64,000 nucleotides of DNA from CAVVMA01 sp963830715 (lineage in GTDB: Bacteria; Desulfobacterota; Binatia; Binatales; Binataceae): the NCBI GenBank assembly GCA_963830715.1, contig CAWHNS010000020.1, forward strand, positions 310,001 to 374,000, in the 5' to 3' direction. This document shows, one piece after another, positions 45,558 through 55,041 of this stretch. The stretch's first letter is position 1. Each line of letters opens with the position of its first letter. The notes under the pieces are model-generated. The model was not told where the DNA came from. It was given only the letters and a program-made list of their open reading frames with translations, and searched no databases. The position numbers were made by a program, and so were the translations under genes.

Positions 45558-46058
45558 ATGTCCGAGAGCCGCGAAATCAAGTTCTCCGAAGCGGTCGTGG
45601 CCGAGTATCGCGAGACGCTCAGCCGCTATCCGACGCGGCAGGCCGCGCTCATCCCCACGCTCTGGATGGCCCAGCGCGAGTTCGGGTGGATCAGCCCCCA
45701 AGCCGAGCTGTACGTCGCCCGGCTGATGGAGCTGCCGCCGGCGCACGTGCACGCCGTCGTGACGTTTTACACCATGTTTCATCGCAAGCCGGTCGGCCGC
45801 TTCCTGATCGACGTGTGCACCAATCTCTCGTGCCGGCTGCGCGGCGCGGACGAGATAGTCGATTGTATCCGCCGCAAGCTTGGTATCGAGCCCGGCCAGA
45901 CCACCGCCGACGACCGGTTCACGCTGGGGACCGTCGAGTGCCTCGCGTCGTGCGGCACAGCCCCGATGCTTCAGCTCAACCAGGATCGCTTCCATGAGAA
46001 CCTGACCGTGGAAAAGACACTGCAACTGATCGACGAGCTTGCCGCCCGTGGCGACTGA
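45558..46058 (+). CDS. nuoE: NADH-quinone oxidoreductase subunit E
   Basis: 166 aa, 24-kDa type subunit of complex I carrying the N1a [2Fe-2S] cluster. The four ligands are C87 and C92 (CTNLSC) and C128 and C132 (CLASC). YPTRQAALIPTLWMAQREFGWISP is the conserved N-terminal helical part. Start ATG at 45558. The next gene is nuoH rather than nuoF, an unusual order. It overlaps nuoH. Confidence 0.96.
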   Translation: MSESREIKFSEAVVAEYRETLSRYPTRQAALIPTLWMAQREFGWISPQAELYVARLMELPPAHVHAVVTFYTMFHRKPVGRFLIDVCTNLSCRLRGADEIVDCIRRKLGIEPGQTTADDRFTLGTVECLASCGTAPMLQLNQDRFHENLTVEKTLQLIDELAARGD

Positions 46059-47163
46059 TCTGTTGATCGCGGCGATCAAGACGATCGCGATGTTCCTGTT
46101 CGCGCTGCAGCTCGCGGCTGTCCTGTTGTGGTTCGAGCGCAAGGGCAGCGCGCTTATCCAGGATCGGATCGGCGCCAACCGCGCCTCGATCACCGGCTTC
46201 GGCGCGCGGATGGGGCTGCCGAACGTGGGCTTCATCAACACGCTGGTCGCCGATCCCATCAAGCTGTTCACCAAGGAAGACATCGTGCCGGAGGGCGCGG
46301 ATCACTTCCTTCACTCGCTCGCGCCGTTCCTCGCCCTGTTCCCGGTGTTGATTACCTTCGTGGTCGTTCCGTTCGGCGATACGCTCGCGATCGGAAGCCG
46401 CACGATCAATCTGCAGGCGGCCGACTTGAACGTCGGCGTGCTCTATGTCCTCGCCACGATCGGAATCGGCGTTTACGGCCTGGCGCTGGGCGGATGGGCC
46501 TCGAATAACCGATGGGCGCTGCTCGGCGCAATCAGGGCGACCGCGCAGATGATTTCCTACGAGCTGGCGCTGGGACTGGCGATCATCTCGGTCGTGATGA
46601 CCTACGGCACCCTTGATTTGCAAACGATGGTTCGCGAGCAGGGCGGCGTGTGGTTCGGATGGCTGCCGCGATGGGGCGTGCTGGTGCAGCCGGTCGCGTT
46701 CATCATGCTGCTGACGGCCGGGATGGCCGAATCGAAGCGGATTCCGTTCGACCTGCCCGAGGGCGAATCCGAGCTTATCGCCGGATACTTCACGGAGTAC
46801 TCGGGCGGCAAGCAGGCGGCGTTCATGATCACCGACTTCGCCGAGATCGTCCTGGTCGCGGCGCTGGTGACGACTTTTTTCTTCGGCGGATGGCAGGTGC
46901 CGTGGCTCTATCGGGACGGATTTCACTTCCCCGGCGGTGCATCGCTTGCGCTGTCCAACCCCGTGGTCGCCGTGCTCGGCATAATCGCGTTCATGATCAA
47001 GGTCGTGTTCGGCTGCTGGATCCAAATCCTCATCCGCTGGACGTTGCCGCGATTTCGCTACGACCAGTTGATGGCGCTCGGATGGAAGGGGCTGGTGCCG
47101 ATCGGCCTGCTCAATGTGCTCGCGACCGCGTTCGTGGTCGTCGTGCTGGAGGGCGCCCGCTGA
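46048..47163 (+). CDS. nuoH: NADH-quinone oxidoreductase subunit H
   Basis: 371-aa membrane subunit that forms the quinone channel at the junction with the peripheral arm. Eight or nine transmembrane helices are visible; ERKGSALIQDRIGANRA, PFDLPEGESELIAGYFTEYSG and the LRWTLPRFRYDQLM-like end (IRWTLPRFRYDQ) are highly conserved. GTG at 46048 is my choice; TTG at 46039 is possible. It overlaps nuoE at the front, and its stop overlaps the nuoJ start (TGATG). Confidence 0.96.
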   Translation: MATDLLIAAIKTIAMFLFALQLAAVLLWFERKGSALIQDRIGANRASITGFGARMGLPNVGFINTLVADPIKLFTKEDIVPEGADHFLHSLAPFLALFPVLITFVVVPFGDTLAIGSRTINLQAADLNVGVLYVLATIGIGVYGLALGGWASNNRWALLGAIRATAQMISYELALGLAIISVVMTYGTLDLQTMVREQGGVWFGWLPRWGVLVQPVAFIMLLTAGMAESKRIPFDLPEGESELIAGYFTEYSGGKQAAFMITDFAEIVLVAALVTTFFFGGWQVPWLYRDGFHFPGGASLALSNPVVAVLGIIAFMIKVVFGCWIQILIRWTLPRFRYDQLMALGWKGLVPIGLLNVLATAFVVVVLEGAR

Positions 47164-47696
47164 TGCCGCTTTGGCTGTTTGTTTTTCTTGCGGCGCTTTC
47201 GATCATCTCCGCGCTCGGGGTGATCCTCCAGCGCAGCGCGGTCCATAGCCTGCTCGCGCTGGTGATGACGCTGCTGACGGTCGCCGTGCTGTTCATCGGG
47301 CTCGGCGCGGTGGTGGTCGGCTTCCTGCAAGCGATCGTGTATGCGGGGGCGATCATGGTCCTGTTCCTGTTCGTAATCTGGCTGCTGAATCTGCAGGTCG
47401 AAGCGCGCACCGGCGAGGGTCATCTGGGAGTCAAGTTTTTCGGCGCGATAGCGGCCGCCATCCTGGTGACGGAGCTTTTCCTGATTCTGGGCCGCGTCCC
47501 GGCAGCCGCACAGACGCCCGTGCCGGACGAATACGGATCGATCCAGAGCCTCGGGTTGCTGCTGTTCTCCGACTACCTGATCGCGTTCGAGGTCACCTCC
47601 GTGCTGCTGCTCGCCGCGGTAGTCGGCGCAGTCGCGATCGCGCGCCGGCCGGGCGCCGGCGAGGCGCAGCCGGGTCGCGCCGGCGCAAGGCACTGA
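47163..47696 (+). CDS. nuoJ: NADH-quinone oxidoreductase subunit J
   Basis: 177-aa membrane subunit with about five helices. FLQAIVYAGAIMVLFLFVIWLLN is the conserved third helix with its pi-bulge, and EVTSVLLLAAVVGAVAIAR is the last. The ATG overlaps the nuoH TGA by one base. nuoI, which normally lies between H and J, is absent. Confidence 0.95.
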   Translation: MPLWLFVFLAALSIISALGVILQRSAVHSLLALVMTLLTVAVLFIGLGAVVVGFLQAIVYAGAIMVLFLFVIWLLNLQVEARTGEGHLGVKFFGAIAAAILVTELFLILGRVPAAAQTPVPDEYGSIQSLGLLLFSDYLIAFEVTSVLLLAAVVGAVAIARRPGAGEAQPGRAGARH

Positions 47697-47699
47697 ACG

Positions 47700-48002
47700 A
47701 TGACGCCGATAAGCTACTACATGGCGCTTAGCGCGGCGCTGTTCGCGATCGGAGTGGCGGGCGTGCTGATGCGCCGCAACGTTATCGTGATGTTCATGTC
47801 GATCGAGTTGATGCTCAACGCGGTCAACCTAACGTTCGTCGCGTTGGGGCGCGCCCACGGCGGGTTGGACGGGCAGGTGATCGTCTTCTTCGTGATCACC
47901 GTCGCCGCGGCGGAAGCCGCGGTCGGCCTTGCGATCATAATCGCGATCTTCCGCAGCCGCGATACCGTCAACGCCGACGAGATCAACCTGATGCGGTGGT
48001 GA
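47700..48002 (+). CDS. nuoK: NADH-quinone oxidoreductase subunit K
   Basis: 100 aa, three helices. The conserved acidic residues for proton transfer are in IELMLNAVNLTFVA and in AAAEAAVGLAIIIA. Starts 3 bp after nuoJ. Confidence 0.96.
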   Translation: MTPISYYMALSAALFAIGVAGVLMRRNVIVMFMSIELMLNAVNLTFVALGRAHGGLDGQVIVFFVITVAAAEAAVGLAIIIAIFRSRDTVNADEINLMRW

Positions 48003-48004
48003 GG

Positions 48005-49927
48005 ATGGCGGCTCCGTTTCCCGCTCTCGGCCTGATCCTGCTCTTCCCGGCGCTGGGCTTCGTCTTCAACGTCGCCCTGGGACAGCGCTACGGCCGCGCC
48101 AGCGTCAATCTGGCCGGTCCGGGCGCGGTCGTTGCCGCCTTCGTGGTCGCGCTCGCCGCGAGCGTCAGGCTGATGCGGATGGCGCCGGGGAGTGCGCTCG
48201 AAGCGAATCTATGGCCCTGGATTCAAGCCGGGTCATTCCACGTTGACTTCGCGCTCCGGCTCGACGCGCTCTCGGTCGTGATGGTGCTGGTAGTCAGCGG
48301 CGTCGGTTCCCTGATCCATATCTACTCGGTCGGCTACATGGCGCACGACGAGGACTTCGCGCGCTACTTCGCCTACTTGAACCTGTTCGCGCTTGCGATG
48401 CTCCTGCTGGTGCTGGCGAACAACCTTCTGCTGATGTTCGTCGGATGGGAGGGCGTAGGCCTCTGCTCCTACCTGCTGATTGGATTCTGGTACAGCAATC
48501 CGCAGTACGCCTACAACGGCCGCAAGGCCTTCATCGTCAATCGAATCGGCGACGCGGGATTCATCCTCGGCATCCTGACGATCGTCGCGGCGCTGGCCGC
48601 ACACGGCATCTGGACGCTCGATTTCGCAGGGCTTCGCGCGCACGCGGCGATGATCGGCGGCGCGAGCGCGACCGCCGCGTGCCTGCTCCTGCTGCTCGGC
48701 GCCACCGGCAAGTCGGCGCAGATTCCGCTCTACGTATGGCTCCCCGACGCGATGGTCGGCCCGACGCCGGTCAGCGCCCTGATCCATGCCGCGACCATGG
48801 TCACCGCCGGGGTTTACATGATCGCGCGGCTCAACTTTCTCTTCACGCTCGCGCCCGCCGCGATGGAGGTGGTCGCGATCGTCGGGGCAGCGACCGCGCT
48901 CTTCGCCGCCACCATCGCGCTCGTCCAGCCCGACATCAAGCGGGTGCTCGCGTACTCGACGATAAGCCAGCTCGGCTACATGTTCCTGGCCGTCGGCGTC
49001 GGCGGCTTCGCCGCGGGAATTTTCCACCTGATGACGCACGCGTTCTTCAAGGGGCTGCTGTTTCTCTGCGCCGGCTCGGTGATCCACGCACTCGAAGGCG
49101 AGCAGGACATGAACCGGATGGGCGCGCTGCGGAGCAAGCTGCCGATTACCTACGCCACGATGCTCGTCGCGACGCTCGCAATCACCGCGGTGCCCGGCTT
49201 CGCCGGCTATTTCTCGAAGGACCTCGTCCTGGAAGCGGCGTTCACCTCGGGCCACAGGTTGCTCTGGATCATAGCGGTAATCACTGCCGGGCTCACCGGT
49301 TTCTATATGTTCCGGCTCATCTTCATGACCTTCTTCGGAATGTCGCGGGTTGATGCCGAACGGCTGGAGCACGTTCACGAATCGCCGCCGGTGATGACGC
49401 TGCCGCTGATCGCCCTGGCCGTCCTGTCGGTTGTCGGCGGATGGATCGGATTGCCCGAGGGAATGCTGTGGGGCGATGCGTTCGCGCGTTTCCTGGCGCC
49501 AGCGGTCGGTATCTTCAGGCCCGGCGTCGAGGCGAGCACGCTCGCGCTCTCCGCCGCGGCGACCGGCGCGTCGCTGATTGGAATCGCAATCGCCTATGTT
49601 TTCTATATCCGCCAGCCCGGGCTTCCGATGATTCTCGCGTGGCGGCTCGGAGCGCTCTATCGCATCCTGCTGGAGAAATTCTATATCGACCAAATTTACA
49701 ACCTGCTGGTCACGCGCCCGCTGTTCTGGATTTCGGCCAACGTGCTCTATCGCGCGATCGATTCCTTCGCGATCGATGGCGCGGCCGAGGGCGCGGGCCT
49801 GACCGTCGAGACCGGCGGTGAGATCGCGCGCCGCGCCGAGACCGGCAACGTGCAGACTTATGCCTTCGTATATCTGCTGGGCGTAATAGCTGTCGCAGGT
49901 TACTACCTGTACCTCGTGACGCACTGA
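48005..49927 (+). CDS. nuoL: NADH-quinone oxidoreductase subunit L
   Basis: 640-aa antiporter-like subunit with the long lateral helix. Conserved parts are WEGVGLCSYLLIGFWY, KSAQIPLYVWLPDAMVGPTPVSALIHAATMVTAGVY, LAYSTISQLGYM and THAFFKGLLFLCAGS. The C-terminal amphipathic helix and last membrane segment are present. Start ATG at 48005, 2 bp after the nuoK stop. Its stop overlaps nuoM. Confidence 0.96.
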   Translation: MAAPFPALGLILLFPALGFVFNVALGQRYGRASVNLAGPGAVVAAFVVALAASVRLMRMAPGSALEANLWPWIQAGSFHVDFALRLDALSVVMVLVVSGVGSLIHIYSVGYMAHDEDFARYFAYLNLFALAMLLLVLANNLLLMFVGWEGVGLCSYLLIGFWYSNPQYAYNGRKAFIVNRIGDAGFILGILTIVAALAAHGIWTLDFAGLRAHAAMIGGASATAACLLLLLGATGKSAQIPLYVWLPDAMVGPTPVSALIHAATMVTAGVYMIARLNFLFTLAPAAMEVVAIVGAATALFAATIALVQPDIKRVLAYSTISQLGYMFLAVGVGGFAAGIFHLMTHAFFKGLLFLCAGSVIHALEGEQDMNRMGALRSKLPITYATMLVATLAITAVPGFAGYFSKDLVLEAAFTSGHRLLWIIAVITAGLTGFYMFRLIFMTFFGMSRVDAERLEHVHESPPVMTLPLIALAVLSVVGGWIGLPEGMLWGDAFARFLAPAVGIFRPGVEASTLALSAAATGASLIGIAIAYVFYIRQPGLPMILAWRLGALYRILLEKFYIDQIYNLLVTRPLFWISANVLYRAIDSFAIDGAAEGAGLTVETGGEIARRAETGNVQTYAFVYLLGVIAVAGYYLYLVTH

Positions 49928-51475
49928 TGGGCTGGCTGACGGGACTGATCTTCCTGCCGCTGCTCGGTGCCTTGCTGGTGCTCGTGCAGGAAGGCGAAGC
50001 CGCGATCTGGCGGGCCGCATTCGTGTTCTCGCTCGTTCCGCTGGCGGTGAGTCTCTATCTGTTCGCCGCGTTCGAGCCGGGGCAGGGCGGCTACCAGTTC
50101 GTCGAGCAGCACCAGTGGATTTCTTCACTCGGCATCTCGTACCACGTCGGGATAGACGGAATCTCGCTCTTCCTGGTGCTTCTCACCACGATCCTGATAG
50201 CGCTTTCAATACTCTATTCCGGCGGCGGCGATATCGAGTCGCGGCCGCGCGAATTCTGCTTTTTCATGCTGGTGCTCGAGACCGGCCTGCTCGGCGGCCT
50301 GCTCGCGATCGATGTGTTCCTGTTTTACGTGTTCTGGGAGGTGATGCTGATCCCGATGTACTTCCTGATCGGGATCTGGGGCCACGGCCGCAAGATCTAC
50401 GCGGCCTTGAAGTTCGTGCTGTTCACGATGTTCGGCTCGATCCTGATGCTGGTGGCGATCCTGTACCTGGTGCGCGCCGCCAGCCGCCATTACGGCGCCA
50501 TGACCTTCGATCTGCCGCGGCTCTATGGGGTCCCGCTTTCATCGACCGAGGCGCGATGGCTCTTCGCCGGGTTCGCACTCGCGTTTGCGATCAAGGTGCC
50601 GATGTGGCCGGTTCACACCTGGCTTCCCGACGCGCACACCGAGGCGCCGACCGCAGGCTCAGTCGTCCTGGCCGGAATCATGCTCAAGATGGGCACCTAC
50701 GGATTTCTGCGCTTCGCGATTCCGCTCTTCCCGGAGGTCGCGATCCAGGCCGTGCCGTTGTTCATGGCGCTAGCGATCGTCGGGATTATCTACGGAGCGC
50801 TGGTCGCGATGGTGCAGCCGGATCTGAAACGGCTGATCGCCTACTCCTCGGTGAGCCATCTGGGCTTCGTGATGCTCGGGATCTTCGCGCTCAACACCCA
50901 GGGTGTCGAGGGCGCGCTGTACCAGATGCTGAATCACGGCGTCTCGACCGGTGGGCTATTCCTGCTGGTCGGGATGATCTACCTGCGCCGTCATACCAGG
51001 GAAATAACGGAGTTCGGCGGCTTGTGGCGCAGCGCGCCGACGATGGCGGCGGTGTTCATGGTCGTGATGCTCTCGTCGATCGGACTGCCGGGACTCAACG
51101 GCTTCGTCGGCGAGTTTCTGATCATGCTCGGCGCGTATCTGAACACCTGGCCGGCGGCTGCGTTCGCGGTGACGGGGATAATCCTGGGAGCGCTCTACAT
51201 GCTCTGGACCTACGAGCGCGTGATGTTCGGCCCGATCACTCACGCCGTCAACGAGACGCTGCGCGATCTGAACGCGCGCGAGATTCTCCGTGATGGTGCC
51301 GCTCGTCGCGCTGATGCTCCTGATGGGACTCTATCCGAGGCCGCTGCTGAGCCGGATGGAGCCGTCGGTCGCGGAACTGCTTGCGCGGGTCCATGTCGCG
51401 CAGGCGCGGCTGGACGCGAGCCATGCCGCCGAACGGCTCGCCTCGATGCGCGGGCCGGGGGAACCGAACCGATGA
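49927..51475 (+). CDS. nuoM: NADH-quinone oxidoreductase subunit M, one frameshift near the end
   Basis: About 515-aa antiporter-like subunit. HVGIDGISLFLVLLTT, FYVFWEVMLIPMYFLIGIWG, AIKVPMWPVHTWLPDAHTEAPTAGSV and KRLIAYSSVSHLGFVMLG are all typical. Near 51287 one extra C (CTCCGTG for CTCGTG) shifts the frame; after it the proper ending VMVPLVALMLLMGLYPRPLL continues to a stop at 51475. Read literally, nuoM runs on into nuoN as a 1014-residue fusion, which is an artefact. Its stop overlaps the nuoN ATG (ATGA). Confidence 0.93.
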
Positions 51476-52971
51476 CCGAGTTCAATCCGAGCGCGATGGG
51501 TATCTCGTGGCCGCCCGTCCTGCCGCTAATCGCGATCTCGGTTGCGGCAATGGTTGTCCTGATGGTCGGCGTAAACGTGCGCGAGGACGAAAGCGCGGGC
51601 CTCGGATGGCTCACGATGGTCGGTATCGCGATCGCGTTCGCGCTCTCACTGGCGACCGTCGGACAGAGCGGTCTCGCCTTCTACGGATCGATCGCGTTGG
51701 ACGGCTTCTCGGCGTACTTCGAGCTCGCGATCTTGCTGGCGGCCGGCCTGACGGTGCTGATGTCGCTCGAATATGTCGGCGAGCTCCATCTGCCCGCCGC
51801 CGAGTACTACGCGCTGATTCTGTTCGCGACCCTCGGCATGATGCTGCTCGCGGCGGCCGGCGACCTGATCGTGATCTTCCTCGGACTCGAAACCATGTCG
51901 ATCGCGGTCTATGTTCTCGCCGGCTTCAGGCGCGCCGACCCGAGGTCGAGCGAGGCCTCGCTCAAGTATTTCATGCTGGGGGCGTTCTCCACCGGCTTTC
52001 TGCTCTACGGGATCGCGCTCGTTTACGGCGCCACCGGCACGATCAGGCTGGACCGGATCGAGCAGGCGCTGTCCGGCCCGATCGCTGGCAGTCCGATCCT
52101 GCTGCTCGGCCTCGGGATGATGCTGATCGGGTTCGGCTTCAAGGTCGCGGCGGTACCGTTTCACATGTGGACGCCCGATGTCTACGAAGGCGCGCCGACC
52201 CCGATCACGGCGTTCATGGCGGTGGGCGTCAAGCTCGCCGCGTTCGCGGGCTTTCTCCGGATCTTCGTGGTCCATCTCGGGCCGGTTGCCGCGCAGTGGA
52301 CCTGGGTGCTGTGGGCGATCGCGGCGCTGACGATGACCGCCGGCAATGTGATCGCGCTGGTGCAGAGCAACATCAAGCGGATGCTCGCGTACTCGGCGAT
52401 CGCGCACGCCGGCTATCTGCTGGTCGGCATGACCGCCGCCGATAGCGCGGCCGGCGGCGCGATTCTCTACTACCTGCTCGGCTACGCATTCACCAACCTG
52501 GGAGCCTTCGCGGTGGTCGCGGCGCTGGAGACGCGCGGCGCGCCCCACGATCAGGTAAGCGACTATCGGGGACTCGCGACGCGCCATCCGATGCTCGCCG
52601 CGGCGATGGCGCTCTGCCTCCTGTCGCTGACTGGAGTACCCCCGCTGGCGGGATTCGTCGGCAAGTTCTACCTGTTCGCGGCGGCGCTCAACCGGGGCCT
52701 GCTGGGGTTGGTGATCATCGCCGTGATCAACAGCGTGATCTCCGCCTATTACTACATCTCGGTGATCGTCGCGATGTACATGGAGGAGGGCGGCGCCGAG
52801 GAAATCGTGCGGATGGGGGCGCGGCCGGCGCTGATCGCGACCGTCGCGATCGCGGTGGCCGGCGTAATCGCGATTGGACTCTATCCGCAGCCCTACATGG
52901 CCGCCGCGACCAACGCCTTCGCCTCCGCGATGAGAACCGCCCCGATCCACGCCGCCTCGCTGGTCCCGTAA
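51472..52971 (+). CDS. nuoN: NADH-quinone oxidoreductase subunit N
   Basis: 499-aa antiporter-like subunit. FLGLETMSIAVYVLAGF, EASLKYFMLGAFSTGFLLYG, KVAAVPFHMWTPDVYEGAPTPITAFM and KRMLAYSAIAHAGYLLVG are conserved. It ends the cluster E-H-J-K-L-M-N. The remaining subunits (A, B, C/D, F, G, I) are not in the window. Confidence 0.96.
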   Translation: MTEFNPSAMGISWPPVLPLIAISVAAMVVLMVGVNVREDESAGLGWLTMVGIAIAFALSLATVGQSGLAFYGSIALDGFSAYFELAILLAAGLTVLMSLEYVGELHLPAAEYYALILFATLGMMLLAAAGDLIVIFLGLETMSIAVYVLAGFRRADPRSSEASLKYFMLGAFSTGFLLYGIALVYGATGTIRLDRIEQALSGPIAGSPILLLGLGMMLIGFGFKVAAVPFHMWTPDVYEGAPTPITAFMAVGVKLAAFAGFLRIFVVHLGPVAAQWTWVLWAIAALTMTAGNVIALVQSNIKRMLAYSAIAHAGYLLVGMTAADSAAGGAILYYLLGYAFTNLGAFAVVAALETRGAPHDQVSDYRGLATRHPMLAAAMALCLLSLTGVPPLAGFVGKFYLFAAALNRGLLGLVIIAVINSVISAYYYISVIVAMYMEEGGAEEIVRMGARPALIATVAIAVAGVIAIGLYPQPYMAAATNAFASAMRTAPIHAASLVP

Positions 52972-53012
52972 CGCCGGTCGCTCTCGCCGCTCGCGGGCGG
53001 AGAGAAAATTTC

Positions 53013-53577
53013 CTACCGGCGTTTCGACGGCTTGCGGGGCGGCGGCTTCTTCGCCGCGCGCGGCTTGGGCTTCGGCTCTGGCGCCTGCGCCGGAGGAGGC
53101 TTCGCGACCGGCTTTGACGGGCGGACGCGAGCGGCGTCCGGCCCCGGTCTCGATGCTTCAGCGTGCGGCGGCGATGACCGTTCGGCGCTGCCCGCATACG
53201 CGTCGGCCTCGATTTCGATCAGCATGTCGGGATGGACCAGGCGCCGCACTTCGACCATCGTGGTCGCGGGCCGAGCCTCGCCGAAAGCCTCGCGATGCGC
53301 TCGCGCAGCTTCCTCGAAGCGCGAGATGTCGGTGACGAACATCCGCGTCCGCACCACGTCACGCAGGCTTAATCCGAGCCGCGAGAGCGACCGCCGCAAG
53401 GTTGCCGATCGCCTGGCGGGCCTGCACGTACATCTGGCCGGTCCCGACGAGCGCGCCGCGCTCGTCGGTGGCAGTAGTGCCGGAGATCGAGACCCAATCG
53501 TCGGCCTTCACGGCGCGCGAATAGCCCGCGATCGGCTCCCACGGCGCGTTAGTGGAAATGCGTACAATTCCGCCCAT
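53013..53577 (-). CDS. RidA-family enamine/imine deaminase-like protein with basic Pro-rich tail, one frameshift
   Basis: About 187 aa. RidA core: WEPIAGYSRAVKADDWVSISGTTATD, then QMYVQARQAIGNL. After an extra base near 53395 it continues RRSLSRLGLSLRDVVRTRMFVTDIS and ATTMVEVRRLVHPDMLIEIEADA, which carries the conserved Arg and Glu of the family. A 55-residue tail of Pro, Lys, Arg and Ala follows, which ordinary RidA proteins (about 130 aa) lack. It may bind nucleic acid or membranes. It is convergent with nuoN. Confidence 0.85.
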
Positions 53578-53655
53578 CGACTGCTCCTGTTCGCGCACCC
53601 GGGATTTTCGCAAGCCGATTCGCCGCGGCGGCGCCGGTCAATTCAATGCTTCAAT

Positions 53656-53889
53656 TCAATGTTCTCGCCCAGGCCAGAGCTCTTCCAACTCGCGACCCAC
53701 CGAGCGCATCGGCGGTCCCGTCGTGCGGCCGCGAGGCGTCAATACCCGGTAAAGATCGCGCAGCCGGAAGAGCCCCGCTGCGACCCTCGGGCTTTCGCGA
53801 TTCATATCGAGTTCCGGCTCGACCACCTGAGACGACTGATTCGACCCGACTATCAGGACTATTCCCATCCAGCGCCGCCACCCCGCCAA
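53656..53889 (-). CDS. Small hypothetical protein, possible single membrane helix
   Basis: 77 aa. The TTG start at 53889 has GGGAGG about ten bases upstream, a very good site, which supports it over an ATG seven codons later. The N terminus has a short hydrophobic run (WMGIVLIVGS), and the rest is charged, ending RELEELWPGREH. Third codon positions are strongly GC-biased as in neighbouring genes, supporting coding. No family recognised. Confidence 0.45.
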   Translation of the reverse strand: MAGWRRWMGIVLIVGSNQSSQVVEPELDMNRESPRVAAGLFRLRDLYRVLTPRGRTTGPPMRSVGRELEELWPGREH

Positions 53890-54096
53890 ATTCTTTCCCT
53901 CCCACTGGGTATCTGGTAAGCATCGATTTTACAGACCTTGGCGCTGCGATCAATTCTTGCCTTGCTTGTCCCGCTGGGAAATGCCGGTCGAGATGATCGC
54001 CGCGCTTGAAGTCGGCACGAGGCTAAAGTATTCTTAGCGCCGTTTGATCTTTCTGCCGCGCGATTGGTGAGTGTCGAGGAACCCAAGGAGGAAGCG

Positions 54097-54276
54097 ATGC
54101 GCAAAATCCTGATTCTAGCACTGGCAACTCTGTTGTTTGCAGCCTGTCAGAAATCCGAAGAGACGACTCCCCCTGCGCCCGAGGCGTCAGCGCCGGCTGC
54201 GGAAGCCAGCCCCGCTGCTGAGGCAACTCCGGCCCCGCCTGCGGAAGCCGCCCCCGCCGCTTCGCCAGCACATTAA
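54097..54276 (+). CDS. Small Ala/Pro-rich lipoprotein
   Basis: 59 aa. Start at MRKILILAL with AAGGAGG upstream, a perfect ribosome-binding site. The signal peptide ends LFAAC; the mature part is an Ala/Pro/Glu repeat (PAAEASPAAEATPAP). Probably an outer-membrane-anchored spacer-like lipoprotein. Confidence 0.8.
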   Translation: MRKILILALATLLFAACQKSEETTPPAPEASAPAAEASPAAEATPAPPAEAAPAASPAH

Positions 54277-54399
54277 GCCGAGGATAGGTCCAACGCTCTA
54301 CGGCCGGCGCCAATCCCACGATCGGAGCCGGCCGGGCGGATGTTGATTCCGCGTCATCGCGCCGCGAGCCTGGGGGAAGCTCCCGCTTGAGGCGATAGC

Positions 54400-54873
54400 C
54401 TAGTTCTCCGAGTGCTCCGGCGCTTCCGGCACTGCCTGCCCGCCGGTTTGACTCGTGGGTTCGGCCGGGGTCGCGGCCGCCGGGGGTTGCTCACGGATGA
54501 TCGCGCGTGCCCGTTCGGCTGATTCCTTTGCCAGCTTGGCCAGTTCCTCCGACTTGCGCTTCAGCTCGTCGGTCTTGCGGGCCAGTTCCTTGCGAAGCTC
54601 CGCTACCTTGGCCATCGCCTCTTCCCCGGCTTTTCGCCTGCGGCTGGCGTCGCCGATCACCTCCTTCAACTCCCTGGCTAGCGTCTCGCCCCGCTTGCGC
54701 AGCGCTTCGACCTGCTCGGCTACACGAGCGCGCGCCCGATGGGCCTCCTCGCGGAGCCGGGTCTGCAGCTTGCGCTGGCGCGCCTCCTTGACGAGATCTG
54801 CCCGCAGCTTGAGGACAGTGGCTCGCAGTTTCTTCAGTTGCTCGGCGTGTGGACTCTGTTTTTTGGCTGCCAT
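54400..54873 (-). CDS. Coiled-coil protein
   Basis: 157 aa, nearly all one long charged alpha-helix (heptad pattern in LRKRGETLARELKEVI and ARKTDELKRKSEELAKLAKE), ending in a Pro/Thr/Glu tail. GGAGG precedes the ATG. The N terminus MAAKKQSPHAEQLKKL is basic, somewhat like histone H1-like or polyhydroxyalkanoate-granule (phasin-like) proteins, but no specific family is recognised. Confidence 0.7.
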   Translation of the reverse strand: MAAKKQSPHAEQLKKLRATVLKLRADLVKEARQRKLQTRLREEAHRARARVAEQVEALRKRGETLARELKEVIGDASRRRKAGEEAMAKVAELRKELARKTDELKRKSEELAKLAKESAERARAIIREQPPAAATPAEPTSQTGGQAVPEAPEHSEN

Positions 54874-55041
54874 GGCCGTCCTCCAAAGACGATCGTGGGT
54901 CTATCCCCTTTTAATCAAATAAACCAGTTGGCGCGAAAATCAACAGGGTAGCGCGAGAGGTGCAGCAACCCGTCCACAGGCGTGATTGGATTAGACTGTA
55001 GAGGCGTTCTCGCTTTTCGCTTTTCACTGGTAGCGCAACGA

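Noticed and set aside
48233..50128. A 631-codon open frame antisense to nuoL
   Set aside because: Highly charged low-complexity product opposite a conserved gene in a GC-rich genome; a shadow frame.
49927..52971. A single 1014-residue NuoM-NuoN fusion protein
   Set aside because: The join is caused by an extra base near 51287. The proper NuoM ending and an overlapping nuoN start are present in the other frame.
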